From Frankia alni ACN14a (GTDB lineage: Bacteria; Actinomycetota; Actinomycetes; Frankiales; Frankiaceae): 64,000 bases of DNA. The DNA lies in the NCBI RefSeq assembly GCF_000058485.1, contig NC_008278.1:5884962-5948961 (forward strand), written 5' to 3'. A program made the position numbers and the translations under genes. The notes below the pieces were generated by a model, which searched no databases, was not told the DNA's origin, and saw nothing but the letters and a program-made list of their open reading frames with translations. Below, piece by piece: positions 51,307 to 60,089 of this stretch (its first letter is position 1; each line of letters begins with the position of its first letter).

Positions 51307-52376
51307 TCCTCGACGATCTCACCGTGGACCCCGCCGGCTTCCAGGCCGGCACCGGTTGGGCGATCAAGCCGCAGGGCGCCTGCAAGGGCGACGTGTGCGT
51401 GCCGTTACCGAGCTCCGTGCGCCGTCCCGACGGCCGGCTCGACGTGACCGGGCTCGCCGAGCGCCTCGGTATGGGCCTGGTCGCGGACGAGGCGCACGGT
51501 GTGTGGGCGCTGGGCCCGGAGTCCGCGGTCACCGGCCGGGCGCTCACCACCGCGCAGGCGCCGCCGCTCGAACTGCCCCGCCTCGACGGGACGCCGTTTC
51601 GGCTGGACAGCCTGCGCGGGCAGAAGGTCGTGCTGGTGGCGTGGGCCTCCTGGTGCGGGTGCCGGGAGGACCTGCGGCTGTGGAGCGCGCTGCGCGAACA
51701 GCTGCACCCGCGGGGTCTCGAGGTCGTCACGGTCGCGCTGGACACCGGCGGTCCGGACGCCGCCCGGCCCTGGATCGAGAAGGCCGGCGGTAGCCATCCC
51801 GCGCTCATCGACATCCGGCACGAACTCGGCGCGAAGTTCGGCGTCGTCAACGTGCCGAACGGGTTGTGGATCGACGAGGACGGCATCATCGTCCGCCCGG
51901 CGGAGCCGGCGTGGATCGAGGATCCGCACGCCAGCTCCGAGACCGCCGCGCGGTCGCTCGACGAGCTCCCCCCCGACCACCGCGACGTCCGCGCCGAGAT
52001 CGGGAAGATGACCATCGACCCGGCGGTGTACCCGGCGATGATCCGGGACTGGGTGGCCAACGGCCGCGCCAGCCGGTACGCCCTCGAACCGCACGAGGTG
52101 CTCGACCGGGCCCGCCCGCGCGACGCCGCCGTCAGTCGGGCCGCCGCCCGCTTCGAACTCGGCGAGTACGTCCACCGCGCCGGCGACCACACCGCCGCCG
52201 TCGCCCACTGGCGCGAGGCGCACCGCCTGCAGCCCGACAACTGGACGTACAAGCGCCAGGCCTGGAATCTCGCCGACCCCGAGTCCGTGCGGACGATCGA
52301 CGCCTACGGCACCGGCTGGCTCGACGACGTCCGCGCCCTCGGCGCCGAGAACTACTACCCCGAGATCCAGCCATGA
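51303..52376 (+). CDS. thioredoxin-fold redoxin with WCGC motif (copy 1)
   Basis: A 357-residue protein with an N-terminal region (GTGWAIKPQGACKGDVCVPL), a TlpA/ResA-like thioredoxin fold (LRGQKVVLVAWASWCGCRED with Cys-Gly-Cys, then GVVNVPNGLWIDEDGIIV), and a C-terminal helical TPR-like part (FELGEYVHRAGDHTAAVAHW). I recall actinobacterial relatives with this WAxxCGC site where the first Cys may be selenocysteine. No signal peptide, so cytoplasmic. Copy 2 is at 53879. Confidence 0.82.
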   Translation: MILDDLTVDPAGFQAGTGWAIKPQGACKGDVCVPLPSSVRRPDGRLDVTGLAERLGMGLVADEAHGVWALGPESAVTGRALTTAQAPPLELPRLDGTPFRLDSLRGQKVVLVAWASWCGCREDLRLWSALREQLHPRGLEVVTVALDTGGPDAARPWIEKAGGSHPALIDIRHELGAKFGVVNVPNGLWIDEDGIIVRPAEPAWIEDPHASSETAARSLDELPPDHRDVRAEIGKMTIDPAVYPAMIRDWVANGRASRYALEPHEVLDRARPRDAAVSRAAARFELGEYVHRAGDHTAAVAHWREAHRLQPDNWTYKRQAWNLADPESVRTIDAYGTGWLDDVRALGAENYYPEIQP

Positions 52377-53791
52377 CCGCCGCCGAGGCCGCCGAGGCCG
52401 CCGAGGCCGCCGCAGACGCCCCCGGAGGCGAGGCCGGACCGGCGCCCACCGCCCGCACCGCGGAGGAGGACCGCCTCGTCGCCCGAGTCGAGGAGCTGCT
52501 CGGGGGCCGGGTCACCGCGATCGAGCGCCAGCCGCGCTGGCGCAAGGCCTGGTACCTCACCGTCGACCGGGACGGCACCGACATCCCGATCTATGTCCGC
52601 GGAGACAAGCAGATCGACGCCGAGCCCTACCCGGGCCTGGACCGCGAGGCCGCGATCCTGCGGATCCTGGAGCGCAACGGCGTCCCGGTCCCCCACGTCC
52701 ACGGCATGAGCAGCGATCCGATCGGCATCGTCATGGACCGGGTGCCCGGGACCCGCGACGTCGCCGAGGCGGCGGACGACGCCCAGCGCCGGGGCATCGC
52801 CGAGCAGTACATGGAGATCCTCGCCCGGATGCACGGCATCGACGTGGCCGAGTTCGCCGCCGCCGGCATCGAGGTTCCGACCACGCCCGCGGGCGCGCAG
52901 CTCGCCTTCGTCGACGCCAACGAGCGGCTGTACCGGCGGACGAAGAAGGCCCCCGAGCCGCTCGTCGAGTGGGCGCTGCGCTGGGCGCGGCACCGGCTGC
53001 CCACCGCCGGCAACCGGGCGCGGTTCATCCACGGCGACACCGGCCAGTTCCTGTTCGTCGACGGCCGGATCACCTGCGTCTACGACTTTGAGGCGTCGCA
53101 CATCGGCGACCCGCTGTCCGACCTGGCCGGGCTGCGCACTCGGGCCGGCACCGAGCCGCTCGGCGCGGACATCGAGCACATGATCCGCCACTACCAGCGG
53201 GTGGCCGGCACGACCGTCGACCCCTCGGCGCTGTCGTTCTACACGGCCACGTACATGCTCACCGCGGTGATGGCGCTCAGCGGGCCGCTGACCGAGCTGC
53301 GCCCCGCCGATCAGCAGGCCGAGTACCTGACCTGGGATCTGATGGTGCGCCGGGCGATGCTGTGGGCGATCGCCGAGGTCGAGGGCGTCAAGATCGAGCC
53401 CGCGCCGCCGGTGACCGTCCCGCCGGGCTATCCCGCCCGGATCGCCACGGTGCTCGAGGGCACCGTGCGGCGGATGGTGCCGGCGACGCCGGTCGACGAG
53501 GCCAACCAGAGCGCGGCGCTCGCGCTGGCCCGGTGGGCCGGGGCGATGGTCGCCGTGGGGGCGGCGAACGTCGAGCGCGACCTCGACCGGGCCGCCGTCC
53601 TGCTCGGCCACCGCCCCGCCGACCAGGCCACCGCCGACGCCGAGCTGGAACGGTTCGTGCTGGCCGCCGGCCCCGAGCACGACCTCGCCCTGCTGGAGTA
53701 CTTCGCCGCCCAGACCGAGGCGCGGGTCGCCGAGGCCGTCCCGATGCGGCAGCGGCTGGAGCAGTACGCGCTGCCGAAGGTCGTCCTCTGA
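52373..53791 (+). CDS. aminoglycoside-phosphotransferase-like kinase
   Basis: A 472-residue APH-fold protein: IYVRGDKQIDAEPYPG, IGIVMDRVPGT, IHGDTGQFLFVDG (Brenner motif; the Asn after HGD is not conserved) and CVYDFEASHIGDPLSDLAGL (DFE). The C-terminal 100 residues form a helical extension. It likely phosphorylates a small molecule, or acts as a carrier-like partner. ATG overlaps copy-1 redoxin stop (ATGA). Confidence 0.82.
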   Translation: MTAAEAAEAAEAAADAPGGEAGPAPTARTAEEDRLVARVEELLGGRVTAIERQPRWRKAWYLTVDRDGTDIPIYVRGDKQIDAEPYPGLDREAAILRILERNGVPVPHVHGMSSDPIGIVMDRVPGTRDVAEAADDAQRRGIAEQYMEILARMHGIDVAEFAAAGIEVPTTPAGAQLAFVDANERLYRRTKKAPEPLVEWALRWARHRLPTAGNRARFIHGDTGQFLFVDGRITCVYDFEASHIGDPLSDLAGLRTRAGTEPLGADIEHMIRHYQRVAGTTVDPSALSFYTATYMLTAVMALSGPLTELRPADQQAEYLTWDLMVRRAMLWAIAEVEGVKIEPAPPVTVPPGYPARIATVLEGTVRRMVPATPVDEANQSAALALARWAGAMVAVGAANVERDLDRAAVLLGHRPADQATADAELERFVLAAGPEHDLALLEYFAAQTEARVAEAVPMRQRLEQYALPKVVL

Positions 53792-53878
53792 GCCCGAGCG
53801 CGAGCCTGGGCCTGGGCGCGAGCGCGAGCCTGCGCCCGGGCGCGACCCCACGCCAGCCCTGATCCGAGGGAGCAACGC

Positions 53879-55018
53879 ATGCTGGTGAGCACGGACACCG
53901 TGGACCCGGCGGTCTTCACCGCGGGCACCGGATGGTCGATCAAACCGCAGGGCGCCTGCAAGGGCGAGCACTGCGTGCCGCTGCCGGCCGAGGCCCGGGA
54001 CGCGGCCGGTGACCTCGTCGTCGAGGTGGTCGCCGGCCGGCTCGGGATGCCGCTCGTCGTCGACGCCGAGCACGGGCTGACGGCGGTCGGGCCCGAGGCC
54101 GCCGTCACCGGCCGGATGCTGACCACCGCCGAGGCGCCGGAGCTGACGCTGCCGACGTTCGACGGTGCGACGTTCCAGCTCTCGCGGCTGCGCGGGACGA
54201 AGGTGCTGCTCGTGGCCTGGGCGTCCTGGTGTGGCTGCGCCCACGACCTGCCGCTGTGGGCCGAGCTGCGGGAGCGGCTGCGCGGGAACAACCTGGAGAT
54301 CGTCACGGTGGCGATGGACGTCGCGGGGCCCGACGCCGGGCGGCAGTTCGTCGAGCGGGCGACGCCGCGGCACCCGGCGGCGATCGATGCCGAGCACAGC
54401 CTCGGCCGGCTGTTCGGCGTCGTCAACGTGCCGAGCGGGGTGTGGATCGACGAGGCGGGGATGATCGTGCGCCCCGCCGAGCCGGCCTTCCCCGGCCGGG
54501 TCGTCATCTTCGACGAACTGCGCAAGGCCGACCTGGCACGGGAGGCCGCCGCGAGCGCCGGCACCCTCGACCGGATGCGCGAGGTGCTGCGCAGCGACGA
54601 GGGGCTGTCCGACTCGACCGTCTCGCTGGTCGAGATGACCCGGGTCATCGCCGACCACGCCGAACCGGAGCTGTACCTGCGGATGCTGCTGGACTGGGCG
54701 GACAAGGGCGCGGACAGCGAGTACGTCCTGACGCCGGACGAGGTCGTCGAACGCTCCGCTCCCCGCCCGCCCGACGTCGCGACGGCCGCCGCCCACTTCG
54801 AACTCGGCCAGCACTTCGAACGCCACGGCGACCACCTCGCCGCGGTGGCGCACTGGCGGCGTGCCCACGAGCTGCAGCCGTTGAACTGGACCTACAAGCG
54901 CCAGGCCTGGCGCTTCGAATACGGCCCCGACGGCCAACCGGACCGCTACGACAGCTCGATGGAACACGACCTACGCGCCGTCGGCCCGGAGAACTACTAC
55001 CCCAGACTGCTGCCCTGA
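53879..55018 (+). CDS. thioredoxin-fold redoxin with WCGC motif (copy 2)
   Basis: A 379-residue paralogue of the redoxin at 51303: GTGWSIKPQGACKGEHCVPL, VAWASWCGCAHDLPLW, GVVNVPSGVWIDEAGMIV and the same C-terminal FELGQHFERHGDHLAAVAHW and NWTYKRQAWR. The two copies flank the kinase gene, so the operon likely arose by duplication. Its 3' end overlaps the minus-strand small membrane gene by 22 bp. Confidence 0.82.
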   Translation: MLVSTDTVDPAVFTAGTGWSIKPQGACKGEHCVPLPAEARDAAGDLVVEVVAGRLGMPLVVDAEHGLTAVGPEAAVTGRMLTTAEAPELTLPTFDGATFQLSRLRGTKVLLVAWASWCGCAHDLPLWAELRERLRGNNLEIVTVAMDVAGPDAGRQFVERATPRHPAAIDAEHSLGRLFGVVNVPSGVWIDEAGMIVRPAEPAFPGRVVIFDELRKADLAREAAASAGTLDRMREVLRSDEGLSDSTVSLVEMTRVIADHAEPELYLRMLLDWADKGADSEYVLTPDEVVERSAPRPPDVATAAAHFELGQHFERHGDHLAAVAHWRRAHELQPLNWTYKRQAWRFEYGPDGQPDRYDSSMEHDLRAVGPENYYPRLLP

Positions 55019-55218
55019 CCGCCGCCGAGGGGGCGGGACGCATAAATGCGGTGGGCCGCCTTCACGTAGACGCCGCCGACCATGAATCCGCCGGCGGCAT
55101 AGCCGTCGGTGCCGGAGTCGAGCCAATCGCCCGCCCAGCCACCGACGATCCCCGTCACGACGGGCGCGGAAGCGAAGAGTACAAGCAGCAGCGCAAACCG
55201 CCACCAGGGCTGTTTCAT
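54997..55218 (-). CDS. small membrane protein
   Basis: A 73-residue protein: MKQPWWRFALLLVLFASAPV starts one membrane helix, and GYAAGGFMVGGVYVKAAHRI suggests a second. ATG at 55218. Overlaps the 3' end of the redoxin gene. Family unknown; supported by start, hydrophobicity and codon pattern. Confidence 0.55.
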   Translation of the reverse strand: MKQPWWRFALLLVLFASAPVVTGIVGGWAGDWLDSGTDGYAAGGFMVGGVYVKAAHRIYASRPLGGGQGSSLG

Positions 55219-55249
55219 CTCGCAATCGTTCCATGACGGAGGGCTCGCG

Positions 55250-58057
55250 TCAGCCCGGCGCAGCCGGCGCGACCGGGACCGCGGACTGGGCGGCCGGGAC
55301 GAGCAGCCGCGGATGACCGGTGCCGTCGGCCGGGACGATCCAGGTGTCGGCGAGGGGCGCGCCGGGGCCGGCGTTCGCCACGGCATAGCTGACGTGGTCG
55401 CCGTCGGTCCAGGCGGCCTGGTCGTCCACGTTGCGGGTCTCGGCGAGCGGACGGTCCGCGCCGGTGGCGAGGTCGAGGACGTGCAGGCGCCAGGTGGCGG
55501 GGGCGAAGCCGTGGCTGAGCCGGGACTTGTAGGCGACGCGGTGCTCGTCCGGGGACAGCGACGGGCACTCCACGCCGTCGCGGAGAACCTCCGCTCGCCG
55601 GTCGTGCACGTGCCCGCGGATCAGGTAGAAGTGATCGCCGGTGTGCAGGGTGGCGTAGAAGGTGTCGGAGTCCGCCGCGAACGTGACCCCCCAGAGGTTC
55701 TCGTCGATGGCGTGCAGCCGGCGCCCGGCGCGCGTCACGGCGAAGTCCTCCAGGTCGGCGAGGATGCGGCCGGCGGTGAGGTCGAGCAGCAGCGTCCGGG
55801 TCGAGAACGAGTCGGTGTTGTAGGCGTCGCCGACGACGAAGGTGGTCACCGCGCCGATCCGCCCGTTCGGCGCGACCCGCGTCCGGCTGGCCAGCCCCGC
55901 GATCGGCAGTCGGAACAGCACGCGCAGCCGGTCGTCGAACACGGCGATCCCGGCGCGGGCGGACGCGCGGTCGTCGCGCAGGCAGAGGCCGCGCCCGGCC
56001 CGCTGGTCCAGCCGATCACAGGTCAGGGCCGTCGGCGCGCGCGGCCCGGCCGGATCGCGCACGTCGGCGGCCTCGACCCGGCCGAAACGCGCTCCTTCGG
56101 CGGCGTCGAGCACCAGCAGGTGCGGGCGGGCCAGCAGCGACGGCAACGACGCGGTCATCGGCACCGCGCGGGCGGTGGCGCCCGGCGACGCCGAGCCCGC
56201 GGTCCGGTGGGTGGCCGATGCCCGGGTGGCGGCCGCCCCCCGCCGCCCGTCCCGGGCGCTCACCGCCACCACACCGGTCAGGCACACCGCGACGACCAGG
56301 GCAAATGCCCCCACCCGCGGGCCCGACGGCCAGCGCAGTCCCCGCACCAGGCCCCGGCCGCGGCCCGGCACTCCCGGAGAGGCTGCGGATACCTCGGACG
56401 CGGAGAACTCAGCCGCGACAACGGCGGATGCGGGGATCGCGGACGCGGGGGGCCGGGGAGCGGGAACGGCGTCGGCGGGGCGGGGCGCCGGGTGTCCGGA
56501 TCGGAAGGGACGCAGCAGTACCGCCGCGAACGTCCCGCTCACCAGCGTCAGCACGAGCGCGTCGGCGAGGGCGACGTCCGGCCCGGACCGGGTCCAGACC
56601 GCGCCGAAACCGAGCGTCGCGGTCCCCCGCCCGGCGGCCAGCACGACACCGACGAGGGCGAGCCCCGTGGTGCGCGCCGAGGCGGGCACGGTCTGGCTGG
56701 TCAGCGCGGCGATCACGCCGTCCGAGGCGGCGAAGTAGATCCCCAGCAGCACGGGCAGGGCAAGCACGCTCCACCCGCGCGGCGCCGGGGCGAGCAGGAC
56801 GGCGAAGCAGCAGCCGAGCGCCACCTGGCCGCCGAGCAGCACCCGCCCGGCGCCGACGCGGTCGGCCAGCCGGCCCATCGGCACCGCGAACGCCAGGAAG
56901 GCGAGCGACTCGACGACGAACAGGGACGGGAAGAACCGGCTGTCCACGCGGGCCTGCTGGCGCAGCGCCAGGAACAGCAGCGAGTCGGTCACCGCGGGCA
57001 GGCTCAGCAGCGCCGCCACCGCGAGCAGCCGACGCAGCGCGCGGTTCGCCCACAGCTCGGCGAGAGGAGTCCACAACCGGCCGGGCGCCCTGCCGGCCTG
57101 CGTGATCGCGGGCGTCGGCGCGGCGTCCGCGGGGCGGCGGTTCTCCACGAACAGGGCCAGGACCGCGAGGCCGATGACGGCGATGAGGAACGCCGCGGTG
57201 AACACCGTCGAGTAGGAACCGGGCGCGACGCCGAGCAGGGCCACGGCCAGCAGCGGCCCGAGCAGCGCACCGCCCGTGTCCAACGCCCGGTGCAGCCCGA
57301 ACGCCTCGGTGAGCCGCCCGCGGGGCGCGGACAGCGAGAGCAGCGCGTCGCGGGGACCGGTCCGGATCCCCTTGCCGAGCCGATCGGTGCCGAGCCAGGC
57401 CAGCACGGGCAGCCAGCCGTGCGCCCCGAGCAGGCCCAGCCGGGACGCCGCCGACAGCGCGTACCCGGCACCGGCGGCCTCGCGGTAGCGTCGCCACCGG
57501 TCGGCGAGCAGCGCCCCGGCCAGCGCGGCGACCGCGGCGAAGACCTGCAGGAGACCGTCGGCGGCGCCGAACTGCAGAGCGCTGAAGCCTAGGCGCACGG
57601 TCAGGTACAGGGGCAGCACCGAGGCCACCATCTCGGCGGACAGGTCGGTGACCAGGCTCGTCAGACCGAGGAACAGCACGTTGGCGGACGGGGCGGGCGC
57701 CTCGGCCGCCGCCCCGACATCGGCCTCGGTCCCGACATCGGCCTCGGTCCCGACATCGGCCTCGGTCCCGACATCGGCCTCGGTCCCGACGTCGGCCTCG
57801 GTCCCGACGTCGGGCCCCGCCCCGGCATCGGTTTCGACACCGGCCCGGGCGTCGGCGCCCGCGCCGACCTCGGCTTCGGCGGCGCCGCTCGGGTCGTCGC
57901 CGGCGTCGCCGCCACCTTTGTGGCTGCGTGCGGACTCGGGCAGCGGGCCCCGCCCCGCCAGGTACACGGCCGGCCCCGCTACCGGACCCGAACCCGAACC
58001 CGGCCCCGGCCCCGGCCCCGGCCGGTCAGTTCTTCTCTCCCGGCGCGGCGCCGCCAT
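55250..58057 (-). CDS. MFS transporter fused to a TolB-like beta-propeller
   Basis: A 935-residue fusion. After an acidic GTEADV repeat leader (about 60-140), a full MFS domain follows (FLGLTSLVTDLSAEMVASVL, GTDRLGKGIRTGPRDALLSL, about 140-540). A linker and a further membrane stretch (VGAFALVVAVCLTGVV) lead to an extracytoplasmic propeller of PD40 type (about 600-935: DENLWGVTFAADSDTFYATL, CPSLSPDEHRVAYKSRLS, DDQAAWTDGDHVSYAV). ATG at 58057 overlaps the next gene by 32 bp; start uncertain because the leader is repetitive. Such fusions may couple export with ligand sensing. Confidence 0.8.
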   Translation of the reverse strand: MAAPRRERRTDRPGPGPGPGSGSGPVAGPAVYLAGRGPLPESARSHKGGGDAGDDPSGAAEAEVGAGADARAGVETDAGAGPDVGTEADVGTEADVGTEADVGTEADVGTEADVGAAAEAPAPSANVLFLGLTSLVTDLSAEMVASVLPLYLTVRLGFSALQFGAADGLLQVFAAVAALAGALLADRWRRYREAAGAGYALSAASRLGLLGAHGWLPVLAWLGTDRLGKGIRTGPRDALLSLSAPRGRLTEAFGLHRALDTGGALLGPLLAVALLGVAPGSYSTVFTAAFLIAVIGLAVLALFVENRRPADAAPTPAITQAGRAPGRLWTPLAELWANRALRRLLAVAALLSLPAVTDSLLFLALRQQARVDSRFFPSLFVVESLAFLAFAVPMGRLADRVGAGRVLLGGQVALGCCFAVLLAPAPRGWSVLALPVLLGIYFAASDGVIAALTSQTVPASARTTGLALVGVVLAAGRGTATLGFGAVWTRSGPDVALADALVLTLVSGTFAAVLLRPFRSGHPAPRPADAVPAPRPPASAIPASAVVAAEFSASEVSAASPGVPGRGRGLVRGLRWPSGPRVGAFALVVAVCLTGVVAVSARDGRRGAAATRASATHRTAGSASPGATARAVPMTASLPSLLARPHLLVLDAAEGARFGRVEAADVRDPAGPRAPTALTCDRLDQRAGRGLCLRDDRASARAGIAVFDDRLRVLFRLPIAGLASRTRVAPNGRIGAVTTFVVGDAYNTDSFSTRTLLLDLTAGRILADLEDFAVTRAGRRLHAIDENLWGVTFAADSDTFYATLHTGDHFYLIRGHVHDRRAEVLRDGVECPSLSPDEHRVAYKSRLSHGFAPATWRLHVLDLATGADRPLAETRNVDDQAAWTDGDHVSYAVANAGPGAPLADTWIVPADGTGHPRLLVPAAQSAVPVAPAAPG
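57715..57815 (-). repeat. tandem 18-bp repeats in the MFS leader
   Basis: CCGACATCGGCCTCGGTC repeats about five times and encodes the GTEADV unit of the N-terminal leader. Confidence 0.85.
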
Positions 58058-59597
58058 GGTCCTCGGCCGGGACGGCGTCGACGGCGGGATGGCGCACCCC
58101 GGCGGGACCCGCGGCAAAGGCGGTCAGCAGGTTCGTGGTGATCTGGGTGATCGCCCGTTGGATCGCCGGGCCACCGGCACCGGGCCCGCAGACGTCGGCC
58201 AGCGGGCAGACCCAGGCGCTGGTCCCACTGTCGAACACGCCCGCCCCGGACGGCGTCGTGTAGTAGCTGACGTCGGAGAAGTCGTGGACGCCGCGGCAGG
58301 TGATCGGCGAATGGGCGATCACCTCGATCGGCCGCGGGGTGGGGTAGGCGAGGTCGACCCGGTCGTACTCGGAGCCGATCAGGCCGGGCAGGCGGGCGTC
58401 CGCGGCGAGCCCGGTGCCCTCGAGCAGCCACGACCGCGGGCGGGCGACGACCATGTCACCGTGGACCGGGTTGCACTGGTACATCCCACCGGTCAGCGAG
58501 CTTTCCGGATCCGCGTTCGGCGGGGAGGGCCAGTTGGCGGTGATGTGCGCGTCGTCGCGGCCGTACAGGGGATCCTCCTGCGCGACCTTGTAGGCCGTCT
58601 CCAGCCGGTCCGGTCCCAGCGGCGACGGGTCGAGGCGGATGCGCCGGTACACGGCGTTCGCGCCGAGGAACGCGAGGTTCGTGCCGCGGTCACGGGCGGC
58701 GCTCAGCGCGGCCCGCATCGCCGGGGAGTAGTACTCGTCGTGGCCCAGCGAGATCACCGCCCGGGCGCCGTCGAGCAGGTGCGGGTCGGCGTGCAGGTCG
58801 AGGTCGGTGGCGTAGGACACCGGCAGGCCGAGGCGCTCGGCGAGGGCCACGAGGGGCTCCTCGTTGCCGGTGAAGTCCGCCGCGCCGTCGCCGTAGTCGT
58901 ACGGCCGGTCGAACGAGACGACCCTGGCCCGGTCCGCGAAACCGCGCGGACCGTGGTAGAGGCTGTAGCCGCCCCAGGCGTTGTAGGCCTGCCAGGTGGT
59001 CACCGCGTTGAGGATCACCACCCGACCCGCGGCGGACGGCCCGCGGACGGTCAGCGGCACGTACCGGTGGTTGCCGTCGGAGGCGTCCAGCCGGAACAGG
59101 TAGTCCCCGGGCGGCCAGGAGGCGGTGGGGAAGGTGGCGGTCGGCGCCCACGACGCCGCGGAGATCGTGTTGGTGGCGGGGCTGTGCGCCTGGCCGGCCT
59201 GCCGACGGCCGGGAAGCGGCCCGACCGTCGTCAGCAGGCGACAGGTTCGTCCGCCGTACCATCCGGTGCGAAAAACCGAGATCGTCAGCGTGGGGGCCGT
59301 GGTGGATGCGAACAGGCGCACCGGCGTGCCCGCGGCGATGCCGGCATGGTCGAGCCAGCCCTCCACCGCGTTCTGCGGGCCGAGCTGGCTCAGGCCGCAC
59401 TCGGCCCCCGGACGGGCGTTCTCGGCCCGGACGTCGAAGCCCCCTTGCTGGTCGCCGGGCGGGCCGGTCGGCGTCGGGAGCCGGGCCGCCTCGGGCCGGC
59501 GTGGCGGGGGCGTGCCACCGACACATCCCACGAGGGCGAACCCGCATGCCCACACACAGACAGAGGCCACAAGGCGGATGAGTCGGCGCCGACGCAC
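58026..59597 (-). CDS. lipoprotein with N,N-dimethylformamidase-like domain
   Basis: A 523-residue lipoprotein (lipobox ALVGCVGG, about residue 25). LTISVFRTGWYGGRTCRLL and WPPGDYLFRLDASDGNHRYV lead to NAVTTWQAYNAWGGYSLYHG, SFDRPYDYGDGAADFTGNEE and GHDEYYSPAMRAAL, which match the large-subunit type domain of N,N-dimethylformamidase. The metal and catalytic details cannot be checked here. It is upstream of the MFS-propeller gene and may act on the same compound outside the membrane. Confidence 0.78.
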   Translation of the reverse strand: MRRRRLIRLVASVCVWACGFALVGCVGGTPPPRRPEAARLPTPTGPPGDQQGGFDVRAENARPGAECGLSQLGPQNAVEGWLDHAGIAAGTPVRLFASTTAPTLTISVFRTGWYGGRTCRLLTTVGPLPGRRQAGQAHSPATNTISAASWAPTATFPTASWPPGDYLFRLDASDGNHRYVPLTVRGPSAAGRVVILNAVTTWQAYNAWGGYSLYHGPRGFADRARVVSFDRPYDYGDGAADFTGNEEPLVALAERLGLPVSYATDLDLHADPHLLDGARAVISLGHDEYYSPAMRAALSAARDRGTNLAFLGANAVYRRIRLDPSPLGPDRLETAYKVAQEDPLYGRDDAHITANWPSPPNADPESSLTGGMYQCNPVHGDMVVARPRSWLLEGTGLAADARLPGLIGSEYDRVDLAYPTPRPIEVIAHSPITCRGVHDFSDVSYYTTPSGAGVFDSGTSAWVCPLADVCGPGAGGPAIQRAITQITTNLLTAFAAGPAGVRHPAVDAVPAEDHGGAAPGEKN

Positions 59598-59660
59598 GGC
59601 TCATCGTCGCAGCATCCACCCCGCCCGGCCTCTCGGGGTGGCCGAATTGCACCGGATCGG

Positions 59661-59903
59661 TCAGGTCACGGCGGAACCCGCGGCCGGAGTGCCGGACAGG
59701 TGGCTGAGGTACCGGTGGCAGGCCCTCGCGCGGTCGGCGTCCTCCCTCATCACGGTGCGGAAGAACTCGGCGATCTCCCGCTCGTCGGCGTTCTCCGCGT
59801 CGCGGATGAACTGTTCGTAGTCGTGCCCGGCCTTCAGCGCGTGGTACTGCACCGTGATCAGGTCGTGAACGATGTCGCTGAACCCAGTTTCACCAGTCGC
59901 CAT
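59661..59903 (-). CDS. small ferritin-like helical protein
   Basis: An 80-residue protein: VHDLITVQYHALKAGHDYEQ and DEREIAEFFRTVMREDADRA suggest two long helices of a ferritin-like half. No metal ligand set is certain. Convergent or independent of its neighbours; function unknown. Confidence 0.6.
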   Translation of the reverse strand: MATGETGFSDIVHDLITVQYHALKAGHDYEQFIRDAENADEREIAEFFRTVMREDADRARACHRYLSHLSGTPAAGSAVT

Positions 59904-60089
59904 GGGATCGCTCCTTCTCGCCGTTCCGGGAGGTCGCAGCAGACATCCTCGGCGTTCCGCGGGGGCTCGCCGCCAAACCTCCCGCGCCGCGGGCCCGCTC
60001 GGGCGCGGCGCCGCCGGGTGCGCTGCCCGGACCGGTGACGCCGGGCGCGACGGGCTCGTCGGACATGACCCGGACGCGGCTCCGTCCTG

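Noticed and set aside
52355-54967. Long minus-strand frame opposite the redoxin and kinase genes
   Set aside because: Same effect: antisense of motif-bearing genes, with no features of its own.
55109-57592. Long plus-strand frame opposite the MFS-propeller gene
   Set aside because: Arg/Gly-rich low-complexity product, antisense to a gene with clear transporter motifs.
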